Under the pieces are notes generated by a model that made no database searches, had not been told where the DNA came from, and saw nothing but the letters and a program-made list of their open reading frames with translations. Both the position numbers and the translations under genes were made by a program. From positions 310,001 to 374,000 of the forward strand of contig CAWBJP010000003.1 of NCBI GenBank assembly GCA_963789165.1: 64,000 bases of DNA, read 5' to 3'. The stretch comes from CAWBJP01 sp963789165 (GTDB lineage: Bacteria; Actinomycetota; Acidimicrobiia; IMCC26256; BP-133). Each line of letters starts with the position of its first letter. Positions within the stretch are counted from its first letter, which is position 1. Shown one piece after another: positions 49,965 to 58,483 of the stretch.

Positions 49965-50637
49965 GGACGCCTCCTCGCCGCGGTTGGCCCCAACGTCCCT
50001 CGAAGTACACCTCGTCGACCGTTGGTTTCGGCGCCCCGGCAGACGGCGGCGCCGCCGATTCGGCGGGCCAGCCCAGGGCGAGTACTCCCCACTGGCAGAC
50101 GACCGCGTCCTTGGGCACCCCCAGGGTCCGGGCCAGGAGACCGGGTATGCAGGCGGTGACGGTGGCTCCCAGCCCGGCGTCCATGGCCACCAGCATGGCC
50201 GCGGTCACGCCCATCATCGCCTCCCCCACCAGGCCGGTGGTGAGGGCGCCAGTGTCGGGCCCGCCTTCGATGACGGCCAGGAGATCACCGGCCCGTTCCG
50301 GCTCGATGAGCCCTCGACGCAGCAGCTCGCCCACGTTGTCGCGGTAACGCTCCGCCCACCACCCGGGCTGGACGGACCAGGCGATGAGGATGGCCGCTTC
50401 CTCGACATAGCTCTGCCGCATGAGGGCGTCGAACACCGCCGGCCACGTCTCCGGGTCCCGCTCCGACCGGCGCAGCACGATCCCCCGCCAGTCATAGGTG
50501 TTCCCGGCATGGGGCATGGTCAGCGGCGCGGCCAGCACCCGCTCCAGCACCTCATCGGGGACGTCCCTGGACGGGTCGAAGCGCCGCGTGCTGCGACGGG
50601 AGGCCAGGAGCTCGGCGAGTTCCACGGAGACTGTCAC
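49957..50637 (-). CDS. Nitroreductase-family flavoprotein
   Basis: 226 residues from GTG with AGGAGG 2-3 nt ahead. FMN-binding pattern: LLASRRSTRRFDPSRDVPDE, LAAPLTMPHAGNTYDWRGIV, GLVGEAMMGVTAAMLVAMDAG, LGATVTACIPGLLARTLGVP. The SRRSTRRF motif and MPHAGN loop are typical. First gene of the operon with the chelatase-like AAA and VWA genes. BluB-like or oxidative roles in cofactor synthesis would fit a chelatase setting, but substrate is unknown. Confidence 0.8.
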   Translation of the reverse strand: MTVSVELAELLASRRSTRRFDPSRDVPDEVLERVLAAPLTMPHAGNTYDWRGIVLRRSERDPETWPAVFDALMRQSYVEEAAILIAWSVQPGWWAERYRDNVGELLRRGLIEPERAGDLLAVIEGGPDTGALTTGLVGEAMMGVTAAMLVAMDAGLGATVTACIPGLLARTLGVPKDAVVCQWGVLALGWPAESAAPPSAGAPKPTVDEVYFEGRWGQPRRGGVRA

Positions 50638-50688
50638 ACCTCCTGGGTACGGTCGGCGGCGGTTACCATCTCAACGAGGAGTGGTCAC

Positions 50689-50901
50689 GTGAGCGAGCCG
50701 GTCATCACCGCGGTCATCACTGGTTTTATCAGTGCCCTCGGCACGTTTATCAGCGTCGCCGCGTTCGTCGGACGCCGCATCGACCGTGTCGACGATGACA
50801 TCCACGCCCTGGACGAGAAGTTTGACCGGAAGTTCGACATCTTGATGCTCGAGTTGCTCCGACATGTGCGGGAGGGCCACCCACCCAACCAGGCGGCCTG
50901 A
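50689..50901 (+). CDS. 70-residue small membrane protein with coiled tail
   Basis: GTG start after GAGGAG. One membrane helix (VITAVITGFISALGTFISVA), then a charged heptad-like helix (RIDRVDDDIHALDEKFDRKF) and LMLELLRHVREGH. Divergent from the nitroreductase, and its stop abuts that of the acyl-CoA dehydrogenase. No family recognised. The helix pattern supports a real product. Confidence 0.5.
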   Translation: MSEPVITAVITGFISALGTFISVAAFVGRRIDRVDDDIHALDEKFDRKFDILMLELLRHVREGHPPNQAA

Positions 50902-51780
50902 TCACAGACCGGCCCGGAGGCGGCCGAGGGCGAGGTGGTGGGCGGCGTCGTCGCCCCAGGCGAAGCGCAGGGTGCGCAGGCGCTTGGTCAGGCGCTGGAG
51001 GCCGTACTCCTCGGTGAAGCCGATGGCACCGTGGAGCTGGTGGGCCAGCGCCGCCGCTTCCACCGACGCCCGCGAGATCCAGCCCTTGGCGGCGTGGGTG
51101 ACATCGGGTTCGGCGGCCCGGCAGGCGGACCGGGCGATCCACGTGGCCCCTTCGGCCAGGGTGGCGAGCCGGGCGGCGCCGTGCGCCACGACCTGGAAGG
51201 CGGCGATGGGCCGGCCGAACTGCTGGCGCTCGGCCACATAGCCGGCGGTCATCTCCGCCATCCGGCGCATGGCACCGGCCATCTCGGCGCCGGCTACTGC
51301 GGCCGCCCGCCGGCGGGCTTCGTCCACCAGGGAGGGGTCGTCGCAGCGGGCTTCCGTCGGCCCGTCGTCCTCCACCCGGGCCAGGCCGTCGCCATCCAGG
51401 GCGCCGACCGGGGCCACCAGGAACTCCTCGTGGGCGGTGGCCGTCCCCTCATCCAGCACCACCAGACACTCGGCGCTACGACCGTCCTCAGCCAGGTCGT
51501 CGCCCACCAGGCGGTCGGCCACCGCCACCCGGCGGTCGCCGGCGGAAGCGCCGAACAAGGTCGGGAAGACCACGGCGCTCCCCACCAGCGGTACCGAAGT
51601 CCCGGCGGCGCCGAGACCCTCGGCCACCAGGCCGAGGTAACCCAGGCCGTGGCCCGGGTCCTCCAGGAGGAGATCGACCCAGCCCCCGTCCACCAGCGCC
51701 ATCCACGGGTTGTTGTCGCCGGCCACCTGCGCGGCGGCTTCGACCACGGCCAGCTCCTCGTCGTTCAACGTGAAATCCAT
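50902..51780 (-). CDS. Acyl-CoA dehydrogenase, short subunit type
   Basis: 292 residues, shorter than a usual ACAD. Opens MDFTLNDEELAVVEAAAQVA and ends with the C-terminal helical domain (MAEMTAGYVAERQQFGRPIA, QLHGAIGFTEEYGLQRLTKR); the middle beta domain is minimal. Known: actinobacterial sterol side-chain ACADs (ChsE type) are heteromers of two different FadE chains. Two bases separate it from the 377-residue partner upstream, so an alpha2beta2 enzyme is likely. Substrate unknown. Confidence 0.82.
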   Translation of the reverse strand: MDFTLNDEELAVVEAAAQVAGDNNPWMALVDGGWVDLLLEDPGHGLGYLGLVAEGLGAAGTSVPLVGSAVVFPTLFGASAGDRRVAVADRLVGDDLAEDGRSAECLVVLDEGTATAHEEFLVAPVGALDGDGLARVEDDGPTEARCDDPSLVDEARRRAAAVAGAEMAGAMRRMAEMTAGYVAERQQFGRPIAAFQVVAHGAARLATLAEGATWIARSACRAAEPDVTHAAKGWISRASVEAAALAHQLHGAIGFTEEYGLQRLTKRLRTLRFAWGDDAAHHLALGRLRAGL

Positions 51781-51782
51781 GC

Positions 51783-52916
51783 CTATCCCAGTCCCAGGCC
51801 CCGGCGGGCCACGATGCCGCGGAGGATCTCGTTGGTGCCGCCCCGGATGGAGAAGCTGGGGGCGGCCAGCCAGGCCGGGAACAGGTGGCCGGCGAAGGCT
51901 CCGCCCAATCTCGGCTCCACCCGGGACGAGCGCCCCGCCCAGCGGGAGGCGACCTCGACCATGTGCTGCTCCACGTCGGTGGCGAACACCTTGGCCAGGG
52001 CGGCCTCGTGGTCGGGGGGCCGGCCCGAGTCGCCCACCGCCGCGGCCCGGAAGGCCAGCTGGCGGGCCACCAACGCCTCCGCCTCCAGCCGGCCCAGTTC
52101 CTCCAGGCGGCGCTCGTCGTCACCCGCCTCGACCCGCATGACCAGGAGCAGCGGCCACACACTCATGACCCGCTCCAGGCCGGCCCGCTCGTAGCCCAGC
52201 TGGCCCGTGATCTGGCGCCAGCCGGCGCCCTCGGTACCGATCAGGGCGTCGGGCGGCACCACCACGTCGTCGAAGAACACCTCGTTGAAGTGGTGCGCCC
52301 CGGCCATGTCGTTGATGGGGGTGATCGTGACCCCGGCGGTCCGGAGCGGGACGATGAACTCACTCAGCCCGTCGTGGCGGGTCGACTCCGGGTCGCTGCG
52401 GGCCAGCAGGTAGATGTACTCCGAGTGGTGGGCCAGGCTGGTCCAGATCTTGTGCCCGTTGATGCACCAGCCGTCGTCCGTCTTGACCGCCTTGGTGCGG
52501 ACCCCGGCCAGGTCGCTGCCGGCCTGGGGCTCGGACATCCCGATGCAGTAGGTCGCCTCCCCGGCCAGGATCTCGGGCAGGTAGCGCTCCTTCTGGGCCT
52601 CGGTGCCGTGGGCCAGGATGGACGGGGCCATCTGCCGGTCGGCGATCCAGTGGCCTGCCACCGGCGCCCCGGCAGCCAGGAACAGCTCGGTGAGCGCCAT
52701 CCGGTCGACATAACCCAGCCCGCGACCGCCGTACTGCTCGGGCCAGGTGAGGCCGATCCAGCCCCGGGCCGCCACCTTCTGGGAGAAGTCACGGTCGAAG
52801 CCGGTCAGCCAGGCATTGACGGTGGGGGTGAAGGAACCGGCTTCGGCTTCGGCGGCCAGAAAGGCTGACGCCTTCTCCCGGAGGGCGACCTGCGCGTCGG
52901 TGAAGGCGAAGTCCAC
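51783..52916 (-). CDS. Acyl-CoA dehydrogenase, partner subunit
   Basis: 377 residues. MDFAFTDAQVALREKASAFL, YCIGMSEPQAGSDLAGVRTK, WCINGHKIWTSLAHHSEYIY, QLGYERAGLERVMSVWPLLL, SIRGGTNEILRGIVARRGLG. FAD and acyl-CoA binding are intact. At the usual catalytic position the YEGT glycine-glutamate motif reads RGGT, so the base must come from elsewhere, as in some heteromeric FadE pairs. Adjacent to the 292-residue gene and to another ACAD. Confidence 0.86.
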   Translation of the reverse strand: MDFAFTDAQVALREKASAFLAAEAEAGSFTPTVNAWLTGFDRDFSQKVAARGWIGLTWPEQYGGRGLGYVDRMALTELFLAAGAPVAGHWIADRQMAPSILAHGTEAQKERYLPEILAGEATYCIGMSEPQAGSDLAGVRTKAVKTDDGWCINGHKIWTSLAHHSEYIYLLARSDPESTRHDGLSEFIVPLRTAGVTITPINDMAGAHHFNEVFFDDVVVPPDALIGTEGAGWRQITGQLGYERAGLERVMSVWPLLLVMRVEAGDDERRLEELGRLEAEALVARQLAFRAAAVGDSGRPPDHEAALAKVFATDVEQHMVEVASRWAGRSSRVEPRLGGAFAGHLFPAWLAAPSFSIRGGTNEILRGIVARRGLGLG

Positions 52917-52926
52917 TCCGGGCAGA

Positions 52927-54135
52927 CTAGGACCGGGGAACGTCGCGCCAGGGCAGGTCCTTGTCCACCCGGGGGTCGCCGGGCAGACCGAGGACCCGCT
53001 CGGCCAGGATGTTGCGCAGGACCTCCGACGTGCCTCCCTCGATGGAATTGGCCCGGGTGCGCAGGAAGAGGTGGCGGGGATCGCCGGCCGTGAGGCTCAC
53101 CTCTTCGGGCCGGCGCATCTCGTAGCCGGACGGGAACAGGGCGCCCTCGGGACCCATGAGGTTCACGCAGAAGTTGGTGATGCGCTGGTTGAGCTCGGCC
53201 CAGGCCAGCTTGGACACCGAACCCTCGGGGCCCGGTGTCCCCCGCTTGCGCATCTCCGAGGCTCGCAGCTGCGTGAGGCGCAGCACCTCCGCCTCGACCC
53301 ACACCCGCATGAGGCCGTCCCGCCGGATCGGGTCGGTGGTCGCGTGTTCCGCGTAGAGGCGCACGGCGTTGGCGATGGCGCCGCTCCCCCGCGTGGGCTG
53401 GCTCCCGGCGCCCACCGCCACCCGCTCGTGCATGAGCGTGGTCATGGACACCCGCCACCCGTCGCCCACGTCCCCCAGGCGGAGATGGTCGGGCAGGCGC
53501 ACGTCGGTCAGGTAGACCTCGTTGAACTCGGCCTCGCCGGTGAGCTGGCGCAGGGGCCGGACCTCCACGCCTTCCGCCTGCATGTCGCAGATGAAGTAGG
53601 TCAGGCCCCGGTGCTTGGGAACGTCGGGGTCGGTGCGGGCCACCAGCAGGCCCCACCGGGCGGCGTGGGCCAGGGTCGTCCATACCTTCTGGCCGTTGAC
53701 CACCCACTCGTCGCCGTCCCGTACCGCCCGGGTGGCCAGTCCGGCCAGGTCGGAGCCGGACCCCGGCTCGGAGAAGAGCTGGCACCAGATCTCCCCGGCG
53801 TAGAGGGGGCGCAGGAAATCGCGGTGCTGCTCGGGGGTGCCGTGGGTGGCCAGCGTGGGGGCCGCCATGCCGAGGCCGATGATGTTGCGGCCCATGTCGG
53901 GTCGGGGCGCCCCGGCCGCGTGGAGGGCGGCCTCCACCCCCCGTTGCAGCTGGGCGTCGAGGCCCAGGCCGCCGGCGCCGGGCGGGTAGTGGACCCAGGC
54001 CAGGCCGGCGTCGAAGCGGGCCTCCAGGAAGGACCGGCGGTCCGTCGTCTTCGGGTCGTGGGTGGCGAGCAGCTCCTCGACGGCCTGCTGCACCTGGTCG
54101 GCTCCGGGGATCGTCCCCAGAGAAGCGGTGACCAC
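52927..54135 (-). CDS. Acyl-CoA dehydrogenase
   Basis: 402 residues from GTG with GAGGAGG upstream. WCQLFSEPGSGSDLAGLATR, EWVVNGQKVWTTLAHAARWG, LTYFICDMQAEGVEVRPLRQ, NFCVNLMGPEGALFPSGYEM, NSIEGGTSEVLRNILAERVL. The EGGTSE segment places a Glu one residue ahead of the usual YEGT position. First of three tandem ACAD genes reading leftwards. Together with SCP2, LLM and SDR genes to the right it suggests breakdown of bulky lipids such as steroids. Confidence 0.86.
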   Translation of the reverse strand: MVTASLGTIPGADQVQQAVEELLATHDPKTTDRRSFLEARFDAGLAWVHYPPGAGGLGLDAQLQRGVEAALHAAGAPRPDMGRNIIGLGMAAPTLATHGTPEQHRDFLRPLYAGEIWCQLFSEPGSGSDLAGLATRAVRDGDEWVVNGQKVWTTLAHAARWGLLVARTDPDVPKHRGLTYFICDMQAEGVEVRPLRQLTGEAEFNEVYLTDVRLPDHLRLGDVGDGWRVSMTTLMHERVAVGAGSQPTRGSGAIANAVRLYAEHATTDPIRRDGLMRVWVEAEVLRLTQLRASEMRKRGTPGPEGSVSKLAWAELNQRITNFCVNLMGPEGALFPSGYEMRRPEEVSLTAGDPRHLFLRTRANSIEGGTSEVLRNILAERVLGLPGDPRVDKDLPWRDVPRS

Positions 54136-54183
54136 GGTGACCTCCTCGAGCGGTACGTACGCAGCGAGAAAGTTACCGGCTCG

Positions 54184-55783
54184 TCAGCTCTTGGCCCGCA
54201 AAAGCTCCCGGGCCGTGGTCCGCCCGCTCCAGCCGTTCAGGGTCCCCAGGGGGTGGGCCCCCGCTCCCGTGTGCCACAGGCCGGGCACCGGGGTGCGGTA
54301 GCCGGCCAGGGACGGGACCGGGCGCCAAGGTCCGAACTGGGACAGGGTCATGTCCACGTGGAACAGGTTGCCCTTGTGGACGGGCGAGAAGCGGGCCAGG
54401 TCCTGGGGGCTGGTGGCGTGGGCGCCGATGACCGACTCGCCCAGGCCCGGGGCGTAGTCCTCCAGGATGTGGAGGCAGCGCTCGAGGTGCTTGTCCTTCT
54501 CGACCGCCCAGTCCCCCTCCCGCAGCTCATACGGCACGGCGGGCAGGTAGATGTAGAGCGAGTCGCCCTCGCTGTCCGGCGGCACCAGGGACCGGTCGTA
54601 CACCGTGGGGGTCGACACCCACAGGGGGATCTCCGGGGCCAGGTCGCCCCGCATGGTGGCGGTCAGCGAACGGCGGACGTAGTCGATGTCGGGGGCGAGC
54701 AGGATCACGCTGCCGAGCAGGGCGTCGTCGGGCTCACGACGGGCCAGCCGGGGCCGGCGGGCCAGGGCCACGTCGCCCTTGAACCCGGAGATGTTGTTGT
54801 GGAGCACGCTCATGCCCCGCAGCTCGTCGCGCACCGAGTCGGGCACGGCCGCCGCCGGCACCAGGCGGTTGAGGAGGGTCCACGGGTCGAGGGCGGCCAC
54901 GACCTCGCCGGCCCGCACCACCTCGCCCGCCAGCGTGGTCACGCCCACGGCCCGGTCGCCCTCCAGGACCACGTCGGTGACCGGAGTGGCCGTGCGGATC
55001 TCGCCGCCGTGGTGGCGCACGCAGTCGGCCAGGGCGGCGGTGAACATGCCGTTGCCGCCCACCGGCCGGCGGGCGCCCCACTGGTGCATCACGGCCATGA
55101 CCGACAGCACGATGCCGGTGCCGGGCTCGTCGAGGGAACCCATGGACGCCACCGAGTAGCAACCCAGGGCCGCCTTGAGCTCCTCGCGCTCGAACCATTC
55201 CTCGATGACGGCCCCGGGGGACGACAGGAGGATGCGGGCCGCCGTGCCCAGGTTCTTGCGGGCCTTGAACCCCCGGCGGGCCAGCGTGGCCAGCGGTGCG
55301 GGGCGCCACCCGCTTGGGGTGACCCTGCAGGTAGGGGGCGGCCGTGTGCCAGAAATCCCGCATGGTGGTGGTGAAGCGGTCGTAGCGCAGGGCATCACGC
55401 CGGGACAGCTTGCGGATCTCTTCCACCGTGCGGGTGTGGTCGCGCCAGAACCGGATCGTGGCCCCCGACGGCGACAGGTAGCTGTAGAAGGGGTCGGGAA
55501 CGATCCAGCGCAGCCCGAAGCGGGCCAGGTCGAGGTCGTCCACCACCGACGGAGGGATGTTGGTGACGACGCAGTCCATCGAGGTGGCGTTCATCTTGAA
55601 GCCGGGCGCCTCGGGGACCGTCTCCTCGGTAGTGCAGAACCCGCCGACCAGGTCGCGGGACTCGAGCACCACCACCCGCTTGCCCGCCCGGGCCAGGTAG
55701 GCGGCGCACACCAGACCGTTGTGCCCGCCGCCGATGATGGCCACGTCGTAGGTCCCCGCGGTCCGGGGTGCGTGCGTATCCAT
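54184..55783 (-). CDS. CrtI/phytoene-desaturase-like FAD oxidoreductase, one frameshift
   Basis: About 533 residues. N-terminal dinucleotide fold YDVAIIGGGHNGLVCAAYLA with VVVLESRDLVGGFCTTEE, then YSYLSPSGATIRFW; after a frame change near 55310 (a GCCCC run) it continues WRPAPLATLARRGFKARKNL, GSLDEPGTGIVLSVMAVMHQ, PVGGNGMFTAALADCVRHHG, and the C-terminal FAD motif VPGLWHTGAGAHPLGTLNGW. Family members desaturate or isomerise carotenoids or other polyenes and lipids. Divergent from AveC-like membrane genes; 70-bp shared promoter region. Substrate unknown. Confidence 0.82.
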
Positions 55784-55789
55784 GGCGGC

Positions 55790-55795
55790 AGTATC
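55790..55795 (-). promoter_or_regulatory. Candidate -10 box GATACT before the CrtI-like gene
   Basis: On the minus strand GATACT, 6 nt, then ATG 55783, the same layout as upstream of the secreted protein at 23842. Confidence 0.35.
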
Positions 55796-55853
55796 GCGCC
55801 GAGCTGCCGATCCTGTCGACTGACTGCTCATTCGGTATTATCATCGCCAAAAT

Positions 55854-56606
55854 ATGGCCAGCACCGCCGCGGTCCGCATCTTCGAACTGGTGTGCCTCGG
55901 GCTGTGGCTCTACGGGATCTTCTGGGTGCACCGGTCCAAGAACCCCGTGTACGTGGGGGTCTACATCGGCTCCACCGGGCTCATCGGCTTCGACTGGATC
56001 TTCAACTCCAACTGGTTCTTCCGGGTGGAGTTCGACGAGAAGTTCATCGACCTGTTCCGCATCCAGGGCGTGAGCGAGCCCCTGGCCATGGCGCTGAACT
56101 ACGCCTTCTACTTCGGGCTCCCGGTCCTGCTGCTCGTCCACCACCGGGAGGCCATCGACCGGCGCTTCGGGACCAAGGGGTACCTGTACGTCTTCCTCGT
56201 CGCCTGCGCCATCCTCCCCACGTTCGAGATCCCCGCCGTCAGCTGGCTCCACCTGTGGACCTACTACCAGAAGCCGGCGTTCGAGCTGGGCGGCGTGACC
56301 TGGTCGAACATCTGGTACTCGGGGATGCTCACCACGTCGACCTACGCCGCGGCGCGCCTGGCCGTACGCTGGGCGGCCGTCCCTCTGCCGGTCCCCGGTG
56401 GGGTCCCGAAACGGGAACGGGCATCGGCCGGCGTCGGCGCCCGGGGGCCGGGCACCGCCGGCCCCACTCTGACGACGGAAGAACGCTGGCGGGCCATCGC
56501 CCTCGGCGCCGCCTCGGTGTGGACCGCCTTCTACCTCTCCTGGTCCGTCCAGCTCCTCTGGTACACGCTCGCCCAGCCCTGGGTGGAGACGCCCCGACCC
56601 TTCTGA
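55854..56606 (+). CDS. Polytopic membrane protein, AveC-like group (first of pair)
   Basis: 250 residues with about six helices (VRIFELVCLGLWLYGIFWVH, VYVGVYIGSTGLIGFDWIFN, LAMALNYAFYFGLPVLLLVH, GYLYVFLVACAILPTFEIPA, SVWTAFYLSWSVQLLWYTLA). The conserved-looking WIFNSNWFF and aromatic/acidic residues at helix ends suggest an intramembrane enzyme. Upstream is TATTAT in an A+T-rich pocket. Sixteen bases separate it from a second, related-looking membrane gene. Tentative link to spirocyclase AveC-type proteins. Confidence 0.6.
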   Translation: MASTAAVRIFELVCLGLWLYGIFWVHRSKNPVYVGVYIGSTGLIGFDWIFNSNWFFRVEFDEKFIDLFRIQGVSEPLAMALNYAFYFGLPVLLLVHHREAIDRRFGTKGYLYVFLVACAILPTFEIPAVSWLHLWTYYQKPAFELGGVTWSNIWYSGMLTTSTYAAARLAVRWAAVPLPVPGGVPKRERASAGVGARGPGTAGPTLTTEERWRAIALGAASVWTAFYLSWSVQLLWYTLAQPWVETPRPF

Positions 56607-56622
56607 CGCAGGAGGTTCTGCC

Positions 56623-57453
56623 GTGCCCTTCCTGTCGACCATCCTCCAGCCGCCCACCGGGTTGGAGACGAATGCCCTGGGGCAGACGATCTTCACCATC
56701 GGAGTGACGATCCCGTGGGTGGTGGCCATCGTGCTCGCCATCCGCTATTGGCGGCGGGAGGGAACTCCGATCGCCCTGCTGTTCCTCGTCGGGGGGACCA
56801 TCTGCATCCTCTTCGAGCCGATCGTCGACGTGCTCGGCATGGTGCTGTTCCCCCGGGAGAACCAGTGGATCGGCATCGAGACCTTCGGCCGGCCCATCCC
56901 GATCTTCATGTACCCGGTGTACAGCTGGTTCGTCGGGGGCCAGGCCTTCCTGGTCTGGTACCTGCTACGCCGCGGCATGACCCGGGGGCAGCTGTGGAAG
57001 TTCTGGCTCACCGTCATGGCCGTCAACGTGGTGCTGGAGACGCCGGGGATCCTGATGGACGTCTACACCTACTACGGCGCCCAGCCCTTCAACCCGTGGG
57101 GTCTGCCCCTGTGGTGGCCGCCAGTCAACTCCACCATGCCCATCGTGGCCGGCTACGCCGTCTACAGGATGACGCCGCACCTCACCGGCTGGAAAATGCT
57201 GGCCGTGATCCCCATGGTGCCCATGGCCGACGGTGCCGCCAACGGTGCCATCGCCTGGCCGGTGTGGACCGCCCTCAACACCAACCTGGGAATGGTCGCC
57301 ACCTACCCGGCGGCGGTGGCGGTCTTCGGGCTGGCCGCCCTGGCCGTGTGGATCATGGGCACGGGCCTGCCGGCTGACGCCCCGGCCGTCGCCTCGTCCA
57401 CGGTCCCGGAGCCCGCCCTGACCGGCCAAGCCGAGGCAATGGCCACGACCTAG
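56623..57453 (+). CDS. Polytopic membrane protein, AveC-like group (second of pair)
   Basis: 276 residues, seven or so helices. WVVAIVLAIRYWRREGTPIA, FLVGGTICILFEPIVDVLGM, FGRPIPIFMYPVYSWFVGGQ, FWLTVMAVNVVLETPGILMD. The FEPIVDVLG and FGRPIP blocks are ones I associate with spirocyclase AveC-family proteins (from memory). AGGAGG precedes the ATG. Co-transcribed with the preceding membrane gene and divergent from the CrtI-like gene, which suggests modification of a terpenoid or polyketide-like lipid. Confidence 0.6.
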   Translation: MPFLSTILQPPTGLETNALGQTIFTIGVTIPWVVAIVLAIRYWRREGTPIALLFLVGGTICILFEPIVDVLGMVLFPRENQWIGIETFGRPIPIFMYPVYSWFVGGQAFLVWYLLRRGMTRGQLWKFWLTVMAVNVVLETPGILMDVYTYYGAQPFNPWGLPLWWPPVNSTMPIVAGYAVYRMTPHLTGWKMLAVIPMVPMADGAANGAIAWPVWTALNTNLGMVATYPAAVAVFGLAALAVWIMGTGLPADAPAVASSTVPEPALTGQAEAMATT

Positions 57454-57574
57454 CGTCCGGGTCGCCGAGGTGGGTGCGATCGAGGCCCTACCAGGGCACC
57501 AAACGCACCCACCGAGAGGGAGCCGAGCGCCACGGTTTCCGTTGGTCACCCTCCGACTCGGCCAGACTGCGGAG

Positions 57575-58123
57575 GTGGACGATGTTGAGCTGATCGGTGG
57601 TCCCGAGAAACGGGACATCGTGATCGAGCCGTACGACCCGGCGTGGCCAGACTGCTTCGAGACGCACCGCCGCCGTATCAGCGAGGCGCTGGGTGCTGTC
57701 GCTCGGCGAGTCGAACACGTCGGTTCCACTGCCGTGACGGGCCTGGCTGCCAAGCCCATAGTTGACATCCAGATCAGCGTGCTCGATGTCGAAGACGAAG
57801 CGTCATATGTCGAGCCCCTTGTCGCCGCCGATTACCAGCTCAGGGTTCGGGAACAAGGTCACCGGATGTTCCGGACCTCAGCCTTGGATGTCCACGTCCA
57901 TGTGTGCGACGCCGGCAGCGATTGGGAACGCCGCCATCTCCTCCTCCGCGACTGGCTCCGTCGGTCGGCGGATGACCGTGAGGCGTATGCGGACCTCAAG
58001 ATGCGGCTCCAGCAGCAGGATTGGGACACGATGAATCACTATGCACACGCGAAATCTGCGCTCATCACTGAGATGACAGTTCGGGCCGACCAATGGGCGC
58101 TGGCCACCGACTGGTCCCCGTAG
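57575..58123 (+). CDS. GrpB/UPF0157 family nucleotidyltransferase-like protein
   Basis: 182 residues from GTG. VIEPYDPAWPDCFETHRRRI, RVEHVGSTAVTGLAAKPIVD (nucleotidyltransferase-like GSTAV...KPIVDI), LDVHVHVCDAGSDWERRHLL, FRDWLRR-type LLRDWLRRSADDREAYADLK. Family structure and order intact. Biochemical role not established. Codon use is less G+C-biased than the flanking lipid genes, so it may be a recent arrival. Confidence 0.82.
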   Translation: MDDVELIGGPEKRDIVIEPYDPAWPDCFETHRRRISEALGAVARRVEHVGSTAVTGLAAKPIVDIQISVLDVEDEASYVEPLVAADYQLRVREQGHRMFRTSALDVHVHVCDAGSDWERRHLLLRDWLRRSADDREAYADLKMRLQQQDWDTMNHYAHAKSALITEMTVRADQWALATDWSP

Positions 58124-58206
58124 CAGCGATGCACACAAACGGGCCGTTCTGAGAGCGGTGTCCATAAAGGGTCCGACGCCGCGGGGCGGCAGCAATACTT
58201 CTGGGG

Positions 58207-58476
58207 ATGGCAGCCGTGAGTGTCCGCCTACGGGCCCGGATCGACCGGGACTTTCCAGACCCGGGGAGCGCCGACGAGGTTGCCCGGCTCGTAGCTCAGG
58301 CCAGCGACTCAGAACGGGTACAGGCGGCGATCGTGTTGTGGGCACGTGGGAGCCTGCACCGACTCCTCGACTCGGTCGACCTCACCGCGGTGGACTGGCG
58401 CGACACCTTGGTGCGAGGCGGCCTGGAACACGAGGATTGGCCAAACCGGCTCGACGCCGAGCTAGGTCCCGTCTGA
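58207..58476 (+). CDS. 89-residue conserved-looking hypothetical protein
   Basis: MAAVSVRLRARIDRDFPDPG, SADEVARLVAQASDSERVQA, AIVLWARGSLHRLLDSVDLT, then DWRDTLVRGGLEHEDWPNRL. I recall this FP.PGSA...ERVQAA...DWRD.L...GL..EDWP pattern from many actinobacterial genomes as a small hypothetical. Helical, soluble. ATG with weak GGGG upstream. Confidence 0.62.
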   Translation: MAAVSVRLRARIDRDFPDPGSADEVARLVAQASDSERVQAAIVLWARGSLHRLLDSVDLTAVDWRDTLVRGGLEHEDWPNRLDAELGPV

Positions 58477-58483
58477 CTTGAAG

